Under the pieces are notes generated by a model. It made no database searches, was not told the origin of the DNA, and saw nothing but the letters and a program-made list of their open reading frames with translations. Below, one piece after another: positions 1 through 9,762 of a stretch of 47,330 nt of DNA. Within the stretch, counting starts at the first letter, position 1. Each line of letters opens with the position of its first letter. Source of the stretch: an uncultured Devosia sp. (GTDB lineage: Bacteria; Pseudomonadota; Alphaproteobacteria; Rhizobiales; Devosiaceae); assembly GCF_913055165.1 (NCBI RefSeq), contig NZ_CAJXJS010000026.1, positions 1-47,330 of the forward strand. The letters run 5' to 3'. Position numbers and translations under genes: made by a program.

Positions 1-51
1 CTCGCCCCGCAGCTCAATTCGGGCAGCTGGCTCGCCGCACACCGGGCTTAA
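1..51 (+). CDS. 3' end of a CDS, possibly bamD
   Basis: An open frame enters from the window edge and stops at TAA (49-51). The visible end reads LAPQLNSGSWLAAHRA. It resembles the C-terminus of alphaproteobacterial BamD (ComL), the outer-membrane assembly lipoprotein, which often precedes recN and ligA in this group. Only 16 residues are visible and another frame is also open here, so the identification leans on gene order as much as on sequence. Confidence 0.4.
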   Translation, partial: LAPQLNSGSWLAAHRA

Positions 52-84
52 GCACCGGCAAATAATCCATGTTGCCATTTTGTT

Positions 85-117
85 CCGGGACGCTATCATG
101 CGTCCCGGTTTCGTTTT
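85..117 (+). terminator. Rho-independent terminator before recN
   Basis: A perfect 9-bp stem, CCGGGACGC (85-93) with GCGTCCCGG (100-108), closes a six-base loop and is followed by TTTCGTTTT. It lies between the upstream reading frame and recN, so recN probably has its own promoter in 118-211. Confidence 0.8.
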
Positions 118-217
118 GCGCCGACTAAGCTGTGGACGGGTGCCGGGCCGGCACGAGTTCCGGGGGCAGAGGTGGTAGAAGCGGGCCATTGGTGTTCAGC
201 CACGGGAACAAATGCGC

Positions 218-1888
218 ATGCTCAACGCGCTGTCAGTCCGAAATATCGTCCTTATCGATCAACTTGACCTGGCGCTCGACGCGGGGATGACGGTGCTCAC
301 CGGTGAAACAGGCGCCGGCAAGTCAATCCTGCTCGACGCCTTGACCCTGGCCCTGGGCGGTCGGGGCGACGCCTCGCTGGTGCGGCAGGGGCAGGAGAGC
401 GGGCAGGTGGTGGCGGTGCTGGAACTGTCGGCCGACCATCCGGCGCGGGCGCTGCTGCGCGAGAACGCCATTCCGGACGATGAAGACGTGATCCTGCGCC
501 GGGTGCAGTTCGCCGACGGGCGCACACGGGCCTTCATCAATGATCAGCCGGTCTCTGCCTCACTGCTCCAGAAAGTGGGCAGCCAGGTGGTGGAGATCCA
601 CGGGCAGCATGACGACCGCGCTCTGGTGGACGTGGCGACGCACCGGGCGGCGCTCGACGCCTTTGGCGAGCTTGGGGGCGAGGCCAGTGCGGTGCGCGAC
701 TGCTGGGCGGCGCTGGTAGAGGCGCAGCAGGCGGTGGAGGAGCAGCGGGCGCTGGTCGCCGAAGCGCTGGCGGCGGAGGACTATGCCCGCCATACGGTGG
801 AGGAACTGAGCAAGCTCAAGCCCGTTTCCGGTGAGGAAGCGGAGCTGGCCGAGCGGCGCCAGCAATTGCAGCAGGCTGAAAAGGCCGCCGCTGATGTGGT
901 CGAGATCGACGAGCTTCTCAACGGGCCGAACGCGCCGACCCCCGCGTTGGCCTCGCTGATGCGCCGGCTGATGCGCAAGATCGACGGCGGGGCGGAGCTG
1001 TTCCAGCCCATTGTTGACGCGCTGGACGGTTCATTGGCTGCGCTCGACCGCACCACCGATGCGCTTGACGAGCTGAAGCGCGAAATGGCCTTCGATCCGG
1101 GCGAGTTGGAAGCGGTGGAGGAGCGACTGTTCGCCTTGCGGGCCGCAGCGCGCAAGCACCAGACCGATTGTGACGGGTTGATCGCCATACTCGCCAAATA
1201 TGAAGGTGATCTGGATACGCTGCAGAGCGGGGAGAGCCGGCTCAAGGCATTGGAGGCCGAAGAGGCAACGGCTCGCGCCCGTTACAGGGAGGCTGCTGAC
1301 ATTCTCAGTGCGGGACGCAAGCAGGCCGCCAAGGCGCTGAGCGCTGCGGTGGAGGCAGAACTGCCGGACCTCAAGCTTGGGGCGGCCCGGTTTATCGTCG
1401 ATCACCAGGTCGATGCCGATCGCGTTTCGGCCACCGGTTATGATCAGATCGCCTTCCACGTGCAGACCAATCCGGGGACGGCGGCCGGCCCGCTGCTCAA
1501 GGTGGCCTCGGGCGGCGAATTGAGCCGGTTCCTGCTGGCGCTCAAGGTGGTGCTGGCCGATCGCGGATCGGCGCCGGTGCTGATCTTCGACGAAATCGAC
1601 ACCGGCGTGGGTGGGGCGGTGGCCGATGCCATTGGGCGCCGGCTGGCGCGGCTGGCCAGCAATGTGCAGGTGCTCACCGTTACCCATGCGCCGCAGGTGG
1701 CTGCGGGCGCCAATCGGCACCTGCTGATCGAAAAGCAGATGGTGGAGGAGGGCGCCTTCATGCGCACTCATGTTCGGCCATTGGACAAGGCGGCGCGGCA
1801 GGAGGAAGTGGCGCGCATGCTGGCCGGGGCCGAAATCACCAAGGAAGCGCGCGCTGCTGCCAAGAAATTGCTTGGGGCGGTGGGATAA
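218..1888 (+). CDS. recN: DNA repair protein RecN
   Basis: RecN is an SMC-like ATPase that acts in recombinational repair of double-strand breaks. The Walker A motif GETGAGKS lies near residue 30. A long heptad-rich middle section (about 150-370) fits the coiled-coil arm. The ABC signature ASGGELSR is near residue 430, followed by Walker B VLIFDEID and the THAPQVAA switch region. The 556-residue length is normal for the family. I prefer the ATG at 218, which gives MLNALSVRNIVLID as in other RecN proteins and lies about 9 bases after GGGAA; the ATG at 212 would be too close to that ribosome site. ligA follows after 129 bases on the same strand. Confidence 0.96.
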   Translation: MLNALSVRNIVLIDQLDLALDAGMTVLTGETGAGKSILLDALTLALGGRGDASLVRQGQESGQVVAVLELSADHPARALLRENAIPDDEDVILRRVQFADGRTRAFINDQPVSASLLQKVGSQVVEIHGQHDDRALVDVATHRAALDAFGELGGEASAVRDCWAALVEAQQAVEEQRALVAEALAAEDYARHTVEELSKLKPVSGEEAELAERRQQLQQAEKAAADVVEIDELLNGPNAPTPALASLMRRLMRKIDGGAELFQPIVDALDGSLAALDRTTDALDELKREMAFDPGELEAVEERLFALRAAARKHQTDCDGLIAILAKYEGDLDTLQSGESRLKALEAEEATARARYREAADILSAGRKQAAKALSAAVEAELPDLKLGAARFIVDHQVDADRVSATGYDQIAFHVQTNPGTAAGPLLKVASGGELSRFLLALKVVLADRGSAPVLIFDEIDTGVGGAVADAIGRRLARLASNVQVLTVTHAPQVAAGANRHLLIEKQMVEEGAFMRTHVRPLDKAARQEEVARMLAGAEITKEARAAAKKLLGAVG

Positions 1889-1914
1889 GACCGGCCCGGC
1901 CGAAGCCAAATTGA

Positions 1915-1992
1915 CCTCATCCCGCGCTTGTCGAAGGGCGCAGTCGCGGCCACAGTGTTGCTGCCTCGTGGTTGGACAGACACACCATGAGG
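1915..1992. repeat. Degenerate inverted intergenic repeat
   Basis: Between recN and ligA the left arm CCTCATCCCGCGCTTGTC starts at 1915. The right arm ends with CACCATGAGG at 1992. Reverse-complemented, the right arm begins CCTCATGGTGTGTCTGTCC, so the arms match imperfectly over about 20 bases. The pattern (CCTCAT...GCTTGTCGAAGG / TTGGACA...ACCATGAGG) looks like a decayed copy of the intergenic palindromes common in Hyphomicrobiales genomes. No gene is evident here. Confidence 0.5.
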
Positions 1993-2002
1993 TTCACGAT
2001 GA

Positions 2003-4192
<2,190 letters not shown>

Positions 4193-4211
4193 ATTGAGGC
4201 GAGAGGGTGCG

Positions 4212-5459
4212 ATGCGCAGATTGATCGGTGCGGCTCTGGCCGTGATGATGGTGCCGGGGGCCGCATTGGCCAGTCCGGCTGGCGAGCAATTGGCGCAGCA
4301 CCTTTATGCGGGCACTGCCGATCATGGCTATTACGAGGAAGAGTGCGCCAAGTTCCACATGGATGCTTGCTTCGGTCAAGGGCTCATCGATCTGATCGGT
4401 GCGGTCGAAGGACTGTCGCAAGCGCTCTACCGCCACGGCGCGGTGACGCCGCGCATGCCGGCCGCTGCCATCCTCTTGGGGATCGACTCGGATCTGCCGG
4501 CGGGTCCTGCTAATCCTGACCCGGAAGCGCTCGACTACGACCAGTTGCGGAGCATCCTGAACGATTTTGTTGTCCGACTGGACGCTGCCAAATGGGCCTT
4601 CGAGACGGCTGGATCAGGTGGTGATTTCACTGTCTCCATCGATCCGCTGCGCGTACGCCTCGACATCGATGGCGATGGCACGGTGGGCGAGGGCGAGACC
4701 CTAGGCAGTCTGCTCGGCGACGTGATGGCACCGCCACAAACCAAGACCAAAGGCGACAAGAGCCTTGTGCCCGACATGACGATCGGGTTCGACCAGGCCG
4801 ACGCCTTCTGGTTCGCAGGGTATACGCAGGTAGCGGCGGCGCCGTTCGATTTCATGCTGGCGCATGACTTTTCCGAGCTGTTCCAAGCCATCGGGCATCG
4901 GCTGTTCCCCAAGGCGGGATTGCCCATGCAGGACTATTCCCGCGGCGGCACGCTGATGATGGACCCGGAAACCGATACCTTCATTGCCGATCTGATCGCG
5001 GCCCTGCACACCAGCCGCTTTCCCGTTACTGACCGCGAGCGTTTCGCCGGGGTGCTGGCGCGCCTGCAGTCGGTGACTGCATTCTCCCGCCAGAACTGGG
5101 AGGCCATTCTGGCCGAAACAGACGACAATCGCGAGCTGGTGCCTTCGCCGCGCCAGACGTCACTTGTGCCGGACCAACCGGTGACGCAAGAGATAGTCGA
5201 TGCCTGGATGGCCACGCTGGACACGGTAGACGAGATTCTCACCGGCGAATTGCTGATCCCGCATTGGCGGTTCCGGCAGGGGTTTGATCTCAAGCTCTTT
5301 TTCGAGACAGCTGAGGAAACCGACTTTGTCATGCTGCTGGCAGGGCAGGGGGCGCTGCCGTTCCTGAGCCGGGGCCCAGTTGCCGATGCCGACAGCTTCG
5401 CCGCCGGCAATCGGGTGTTCGGGGACAATTGGCCCAATTTCGCGCTATGGTTCAATTGA
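4212..5459 (+). CDS. Secreted protein with an EF-hand-like loop, unknown function
   Basis: I do not recognise the family. With the ATG at 4212, preceded by GCGAGAGGG, the protein has 415 residues. Its N-terminus MRRLIGAALAVMMVPGAALA is a clear Sec signal peptide with an Ala-rich cleavage site. An upstream in-frame ATG at 4194 would add MRREGA and has a worse ribosome site. Residues 151-162 read DIDGDGTVGEGE, a full 12-position EF-hand loop (acidic at 1, 3, 5 and 12, Gly at 6), so calcium binding is plausible. The remainder is acidic with no enzyme motif I can name. It probably resides in the periplasm. It is 19 bases downstream of ligA and converges on the aminopeptidase gene with a 9-base gap. 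Confidence 0.85.
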   Translation: MRRLIGAALAVMMVPGAALASPAGEQLAQHLYAGTADHGYYEEECAKFHMDACFGQGLIDLIGAVEGLSQALYRHGAVTPRMPAAAILLGIDSDLPAGPANPDPEALDYDQLRSILNDFVVRLDAAKWAFETAGSGGDFTVSIDPLRVRLDIDGDGTVGEGETLGSLLGDVMAPPQTKTKGDKSLVPDMTIGFDQADAFWFAGYTQVAAAPFDFMLAHDFSELFQAIGHRLFPKAGLPMQDYSRGGTLMMDPETDTFIADLIAALHTSRFPVTDRERFAGVLARLQSVTAFSRQNWEAILAETDDNRELVPSPRQTSLVPDQPVTQEIVDAWMATLDTVDEILTGELLIPHWRFRQGFDLKLFFETAEETDFVMLLAGQGALPFLSRGPVADADSFAAGNRVFGDNWPNFALWFN

Positions 5460-5468
5460 GCCGATAGC

Positions 5469-7292
5469 TCAGATCGGAGCGGTCGCGTCCTTGAGCCAGC
5501 TCTTGGCCGCGCCACCCACCAGGGGACCGATCTCGGACCAGACGCGGGCGTGATAGGAGTTCAGCCAGTCGCGTTCGGCGGGCGTCATGAGAGACATGTC
5601 GATCAGGCGGGTATCGATGGGTGCCAGGGTCAGGGTTTCAAACTCGAGAAAACCCGGATGGTCGCTGGCGTCGCGCACCGTGATCAGGTTTTCGATGCGG
5701 ATGCCGTATTCGCCGGCCTTGTAGTAGCCGGGTTCATTGGAGAGGATATTGCCCGCCTCAAGCGGCGTGGTATAGCGCGAGGAAATGCCCACCGGCCCTT
5801 CATGGACACCGAGAAAGGCGCCGACGCCGTGGCCCGTGCCATGATTGTAGGTGACCCCGGCCTGCCAGAGGAACTGGCGGGCCAGAACGTCGATCTGGGC
5901 GCCACTGGTGCCCGCGGGAAAGCGTGCCAATGAAATGGCGATCATGCCCTTGAGCACCCGGGTGTAGCGGTCTTTCTGCTCGGCGGTGGCGGGGCCGGTC
6001 GACAGGGTACGGGTGATGTCGGTGGTACCCGAGAGATATTGCGCGCCGCTGTCGACCAGCATGAGCTCGCCGGCGCGCAGGCGGCGATCGGTTTTCTTCG
6101 TCACGCGATAGTGGACAATGGCACCGTTCGGACCAGCGCCCGAGATGGTGTCGAAGCTGGCATCGACACAGCTGTCTTCCTCCCGGCGGAAGCTTTCCAG
6201 TGCGGTGACAATGCCGATTTCGGTCAGTTCGCCCTTGGGGGCCTCGGCATCGAACCAGGCGAGGAATTTCGCCAGCGCGACACCGTCGAGCTTATGGGCT
6301 TCGCGCATGCCGGCCAGCTCGGCCTCGTTCTTGCGCGATTTGGGGCCCAGCACCGGGTCGCGCTTTTCGATCACCTTCGCGCCGCTGCCGCGCAAGGTTT
6401 CAGCCACGGCAGCTGGGGCGGTCTGCGGATCGACGATGACGGATTTGCCGGCGCTGCCCAGCTTCTCCAGGGCCTTGGCGAAGGTGCTTGCCTTGGCAAT
6501 TCGCGCCACGCCTTCCAGCGACTTGCTGAGGTCCGGCGTGATCTTGGCGGCATCGAGATAGAGCGTGGGCAGGCCGGCCTTGGGCACAATGGCGAAGCCG
6601 AGCACGAAGGGCGTGTTAGGCACGTCGCGGCCACGCATATTGAGCAGCCAGCAGATGGATTCGGGCAGGGTCAGCGCCACAGCGTCGGCCTTTTCGGCGG
6701 CGAGCACCTGCCGCAGATAGGCGATCTTGTCGCTCGCCGTCTTGCCGGCGCGGTTGTGGCCGAGAAACTCGATGGGGCTGACGGGTGGTGCCGGGCGGTC
6801 GATCCAGATGGCATCGACCAGATTGGCATGCGGAACAACCTCGGCGTGACCGGCCAGCTTCTCGCTGATGTCGCGCACTTCGCCGGGGGTATGCAGCCAA
6901 GGGTCATAGGCCAGCCGGCCGCCCTTGGGCACATAGGACTTGATCTCGGGGCTGACACCGCCCTGGGTCACCTCATGCACCGTCACCTTGCTGGTGTCGG
7001 TCTGGGCGGGCGCCTGCAGCGTATAACGGCTGTCGACAAAAAGAGCGGCTTTCTTCGGGCCGATGACGGCCATGCCAGCGGAGCCGGTGAAGCCGGTAAC
7101 ATAGGCCAGGCGTGCCTCGCTGGCTGGAACCGACTCGCCCCGATGGGCGTCGGCGCGGGGAATGAGCACGACGTCGATGCCCGCTTTTTGCATGGCTGCT
7201 CTCAGCGCAGCGATGCGGGGAGCCACCTGAGAAGGGTCGGATTTTTCTTCAAAGCTTTGAAATACAGCGGGTTCGAATGATTGATTGGTCAT
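5469..7292 (-). CDS. Xaa-Pro aminopeptidase (M24B family)
   Basis: This metallopeptidase removes N-terminal residues preceding proline. The C-terminal pita-bread catalytic domain carries the full dinuclear metal set: Asp414 (VDSGAQY), Asp425 (TTDITRT), His488 (GTGHGVG), Glu520 (NEPGYY) and Glu534 (RIENL). The N-terminal half contains two creatinase-like domains (about 30-320), as in the longer eukaryote-type aminopeptidase P, which matches the 607-residue length. I take the ATG at 7292, preceded by AGGA, giving MTNQSFEPAVF. The open frame extends a further 28 codons upstream, but without family-like sequence. No signal peptide is seen, so the enzyme is probably cytoplasmic. Confidence 0.93.
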   Translation of the reverse strand: MTNQSFEPAVFQSFEEKSDPSQVAPRIAALRAAMQKAGIDVVLIPRADAHRGESVPASEARLAYVTGFTGSAGMAVIGPKKAALFVDSRYTLQAPAQTDTSKVTVHEVTQGGVSPEIKSYVPKGGRLAYDPWLHTPGEVRDISEKLAGHAEVVPHANLVDAIWIDRPAPPVSPIEFLGHNRAGKTASDKIAYLRQVLAAEKADAVALTLPESICWLLNMRGRDVPNTPFVLGFAIVPKAGLPTLYLDAAKITPDLSKSLEGVARIAKASTFAKALEKLGSAGKSVIVDPQTAPAAVAETLRGSGAKVIEKRDPVLGPKSRKNEAELAGMREAHKLDGVALAKFLAWFDAEAPKGELTEIGIVTALESFRREEDSCVDASFDTISGAGPNGAIVHYRVTKKTDRRLRAGELMLVDSGAQYLSGTTDITRTLSTGPATAEQKDRYTRVLKGMIAISLARFPAGTSGAQIDVLARQFLWQAGVTYNHGTGHGVGAFLGVHEGPVGISSRYTTPLEAGNILSNEPGYYKAGEYGIRIENLITVRDASDHPGFLEFETLTLAPIDTRLIDMSLMTPAERDWLNSYHARVWSEIGPLVGGAAKSWLKDATAPI

Positions 7293-7311
7293 TATTGGTC
7301 CTAGTGACGGC

Positions 7312-7333
7312 CCAAGGAGGAATGCATCCTTGG
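7312..7333. repeat. Short inverted repeat upstream of the first 43-codon gene
   Basis: CCAAGGA (7312-7318) and TCCTTGG (7327-7333) form a 7-bp inverted repeat in the divergent space between the aminopeptidase start and the small gene at 7414. It could be an operator or a transcript hairpin; nothing in the sequence decides which. Confidence 0.3.
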
Positions 7334-7413
7334 CATGGCTGTCCTGATGTCTTGTCTCTGGTTTTGCGGTGGGCAAAGCCTATCTTGTGGGCAAGAGAAC
7401 AGGAGCCCATGAA

Positions 7414-7545
7414 ATGAGCAAGCAGAACAATCTCTTCCAGCGTGCCGTCAACGCCATCGTCGAAGGCCGTACCCGCCAGGCCGAGCGTTTCATCGCCCGT
7501 TTCGAGCGTGAGCACGACCTGGGCCGCAAGGTAAACGGCCGTTAA
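7414..7545 (+). CDS. Small basic protein, 43 residues (first of a pair)
   Basis: The gene starts at ATG 7414 after a strong AGGAG (7401-7405) and ends at TAA. The product begins MSKQNNLFQRAVNAIVEGR and continues as a basic, amphipathic, probably helical peptide without a transmembrane segment. The next gene at 7665 encodes a peptide of exactly the same length. The two align without gaps and share the pattern N-x-F-x-x-A-x(7)-R-x-R-x-A-x-R, with 9 identities in 43 positions and many conservative changes. Function is unknown. Small Arg-rich proteins of this kind occur widely in alphaproteobacteria, but I cannot assign a named family. Confidence 0.75.
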   Translation: MSKQNNLFQRAVNAIVEGRTRQAERFIARFEREHDLGRKVNGR

Positions 7546-7664
7546 GCCTGCCTTGCGAATTCGGCATGGCTGACTTGCCGGCAGAGCCCTTATCAGGGCG
7601 GTGCGAACAGCCTATCTGGACGATGTCGGGCGGCAACAGATCGCCCGTCGCATGGAGTGACGAA

Positions 7665-7796
7665 ATGACTGAGAGCAAGAACGGTTTCCGCAACGCATTG
7701 GGTGGTCTTATCGACGCTCGTGGTCGCGAAGCCTCCCGCCAGGTCAGCTATCGCATGCAGCACCAGTTGATCGGCGCGGTAACCAAGCGCCCGTAA
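7665..7796 (+). CDS. Small basic protein, 43 residues (second of a pair)
   Basis: The gene starts at ATG 7665, preceded by GGAG (7654-7657), and stops at TAA 7794-7796. The product begins MTESKNGFRNALGGLIDAR and is again 43 residues long. Alignment with the 7414 product is gap-free and strongest over residues 6-25. Together with the clear ribosome sites this argues that both genes are translated paralogues and not chance frames. An in-frame ATG at 7566 would add 33 residues of poor coding character and has no matching ribosome site. A good terminator follows 38 bases downstream. Confidence 0.75.
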   Translation: MTESKNGFRNALGGLIDARGREASRQVSYRMQHQLIGAVTKRP

Positions 7797-7833
7797 GGCT
7801 GCTGATTCCAAATAGCTGACGATCAATGCCGAG

Positions 7834-7867
7834 TCCCCGGAGCCTGCTTCGGGGATTTTTGTTTTTG
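7834..7867 (+). terminator. Terminator of the small-gene pair
   Basis: TCCCCG (7834-7839) pairs with CGGGGA (7850-7855) around a ten-base loop. TTTTTGTTTTT follows immediately. It closes the transcription unit carrying the 43-codon genes, before the convergent prmA. Confidence 0.85.
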
Positions 7868-7891
7868 GGGCACGCTCGACGTTGCCGCGAT

Positions 7892-7912
7892 TTCTCCCCC
7901 CAATGGGGAGAA
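7892..7912. repeat. Inverted repeat after prmA
   Basis: TTCTCCCC (7892-7899) and GGGGAGAA (7905-7912) form an 8-bp stem with a CCAAT loop just beyond the prmA stop codon. It has no T-run on either side, so it may be an RNA-stabilising hairpin or a small intergenic repeat and not a standard terminator. Confidence 0.4.
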
Positions 7913-7915
7913 GGA

Positions 7916-8785
7916 TCAGTTCTTCTCCAGCACCAGCGTGGTCCAGTCCTTGCGCTTCAAATGATCCTTGAGTGCAAAGTCGGCCGCTTTGTAGGCGGCG
8001 ATGACGCCATCGGCCTGGGTGTTGAGAATGCCTGAGAGGATGGCCGTGCCGCCCGGCTGGGTGATCTGGCCGACGCCCGGCGCCAGCTCGACCAGCGGAC
8101 CGGCGAGGATATTGGCCACCACCAGATCATAGGGCGCGCGGGCAGTGATCTCCTCGTGGTCGAGGCCGGTGGCTTCGATGGCGTTGATCTGGTCGCCAAC
8201 ACCATTCTCGACAGCGTTGTCGACAGTGGTGCTGACCGCAATCGGGTCGATATCGGTGGCCAGGATCACCGCTTCGAGGCGCTTGGCCAGCGCGATGGCG
8301 AGAACGCCCGTGCCGGTGCCGATGTCGATCATGCGGGTGGGCGTGCGGTCTACCAGCAGGGCTTCGATGGCTTCCAGACACCCCGTGGTGGTTTCGTGGT
8401 GGCCCGTGCCGAAGGCCTGGGCGGCGTCGATCTTCATCGGCGTCAGGCCATCGGGGATGGGGCCGGTCTCGTGACTGCCATAGACGTAGAAGCCGCCGGC
8501 GATGACCGGGGCCAGGCCTTCGAGCGACTTGGCGACCCAATTGACCTCCGGATCGATCGGCTCGACCGAGAAGATGACATCGCCGCCCAGTATCTCACGT
8601 GCGAGCGCGGAGAAGGCGGCAATGTCCGGCGGGCTGTCGCAGGTGGCTTCAAAGATCCACTCACCAGTGTTCTCGTTCTCGTGCGCCGAGGCGGTCAGGG
8701 CCAGGTCGTCGCGCTCGGAGACGGCATCGACCAAAGCATAGGCCTGCTCCTTGGTCAGGGAGACGGAAAGCTGATCGACGGACAT
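7916..8785 (-). CDS. prmA: Ribosomal protein L11 methyltransferase
   Basis: PrmA methylates ribosomal protein L11 using S-adenosylmethionine. The Rossmann glycine motif DIGTGTGVLAIAL binds SAM. The downstream VVANILAGPLVEL segment contains the NIL motif typical of PrmA, and the conserved AFGTGHHETT stretch precedes the SAM site. The N-terminal part (about 1-90) corresponds to the L11-recognition domain. I use the ATG at 8785 (MSVDQLSVSL), giving 289 residues, close to the usual length. The 20 residues upstream in the open frame lack family character. It is transcribed toward the terminator of the small-gene pair. Confidence 0.93.
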   Translation of the reverse strand: MSVDQLSVSLTKEQAYALVDAVSERDDLALTASAHENENTGEWIFEATCDSPPDIAAFSALAREILGGDVIFSVEPIDPEVNWVAKSLEGLAPVIAGGFYVYGSHETGPIPDGLTPMKIDAAQAFGTGHHETTTGCLEAIEALLVDRTPTRMIDIGTGTGVLAIALAKRLEAVILATDIDPIAVSTTVDNAVENGVGDQINAIEATGLDHEEITARAPYDLVVANILAGPLVELAPGVGQITQPGGTAILSGILNTQADGVIAAYKAADFALKDHLKRKDWTTLVLEKN

Positions 8786-8907
8786 GGAAAAAGCCTTGCG
8801 CTGATAGGGTGGCTTTCCTTGCGTCAGGGGCAGGGCTGAAGTCAAGGATGGGGCTTGACGGGTTTGCCTATGACGTTCATCATTTGTTCCGAACTGAGGG
8901 GCGCAGA

Positions 8908-9198
8908 ATGTATGGACTGATCGGGCGGATGTTGGCCGTGGAGGGGCGGCGCGAGGAATTACTGGCGGTGTTGCTGGAGGGGAACGCGGCCATGCCGGGT
9001 TGCCGCTCCTATGTGATCGCGTGCGATCCGGGCAGCGGCGATGGCATCTGGATCAGCGAAGTCTGGGATAGCCGGGAGCAGCACCAGGCCTCGCTGCACC
9101 TGCCGCATGTGCAGGCGACGATTGCCAAGGCAAAGCCGATGATCGCGGGTTTTGCGGAGCGCTTTGAAACCGAGCCAAAGGGTGGGATCGGAGTTTAG
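8908..9198 (+). CDS. Antibiotic biosynthesis monooxygenase (ABM) fold protein
   Basis: The start is ATG 8908, with GAGGGG eight bases upstream, giving 96 residues. The sequence starts MYGLIGRMLAVEGRREELL, passes through SYVIACDP and IWISEVWDSREQHQASL, and ends in a helix. This is the strand-helix-strand order and W-x-S-x-E-x-H pattern of the ABM ferredoxin-like fold (YgiN type). Such dimeric proteins act as small monooxygenases or heme/quinone-handling proteins, and the substrate here cannot be told. The longer open frame from 8599 overlaps prmA antisense and is not needed. Confidence 0.85.
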   Translation: MYGLIGRMLAVEGRREELLAVLLEGNAAMPGCRSYVIACDPGSGDGIWISEVWDSREQHQASLHLPHVQATIAKAKPMIAGFAERFETEPKGGIGV

Positions 9199-9227
9199 GC
9201 GTTCGGGGCAAATGGCTCCCCGGGGCA

Positions 9228-9316
9228 TAAAGCCGTCCCCGAACTTGATCCGAGGACCGGTCGCAACGCGGGCCGGGCCGACAATGGCCCTCGGGTCAGG
9301 CCCGAGGGTGGGGCGG
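9228..9316. repeat. Palindromic intergenic repeat, copy 1
   Basis: CCCTCGGG (9288-9295), loop TCAGG, and CCCGAGGG (9301-9308) form an 8-bp hairpin. A partly related arm, CTTGATCCGAGGA, lies at 9244-9256. The core CTCGGGTCAGGCCCGAG matches the reverse complement of the element at 23789-23805 in 16 of 17 positions, so the window holds two copies of one palindromic family. Confidence 0.6.
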
Positions 9317-9332
9317 TTTTCTGGTCAGGCTT

Positions 9333-9650
9333 CTAGAGCTTCACCGCAGTGCCCGAAACCGAGACCATCAGCATCGAGCCACCCTGACCGACCACTTCAT
9401 AGTCGATATCGACGCCGACCACGGCATCGGCGCCCATGCGGCGGGCCTCTTCTTCCAGTTCGCGGAAGGCCTCGTGGCGGGCGTCGCGCAGGGCACCCTC
9501 ATAGGCGCCGGCGCGACCGCCGACGATGTCGCGGATGCCGGCGAACAGGTCCTTAAAGATATTGGCGCCCACGATCACCTCGCCGGTGGCAATGCCGAGA
9601 TAGTCCCGGATGGGGCGGCCTTCGAGATTGGGGGTGGTGGAGATGATCAT
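9333..9650 (-). CDS. YbjQ/UPF0145 family protein
   Basis: The product has 105 residues, the typical length. It carries the family hallmarks: an N-terminal [26 protein letters not shown], a central [13 protein letters not shown], and a C-terminal [13 protein letters not shown]. YbjQ proteins form pentameric, putative heavy-metal-binding barrels of unknown physiological role. No signal peptide is present. The gene is followed by a palindromic repeat, and the Ntn hydrolase gene upstream runs in the same direction 112 bases away. Confidence 0.92.
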   Translation of the reverse strand: MIISTTPNLEGRPIRDYLGIATGEVIVGANIFKDLFAGIRDIVGGRAGAYEGALRDARHEAFRELEEEARRMGADAVVGVDIDYEVVGQGGSMLMVSVSGTAVKL

Positions 9651-9762
9651 GGGTTTGGCTCCTATGCGAAGAACACAAATAGGCCGGTTCAGCTGACTGT
9701 GAAAGGGCAGGCGTTCGACGAAGCAGCCAATGTCTCACGCCATCGTTCGCGAGAAGCAAGCG

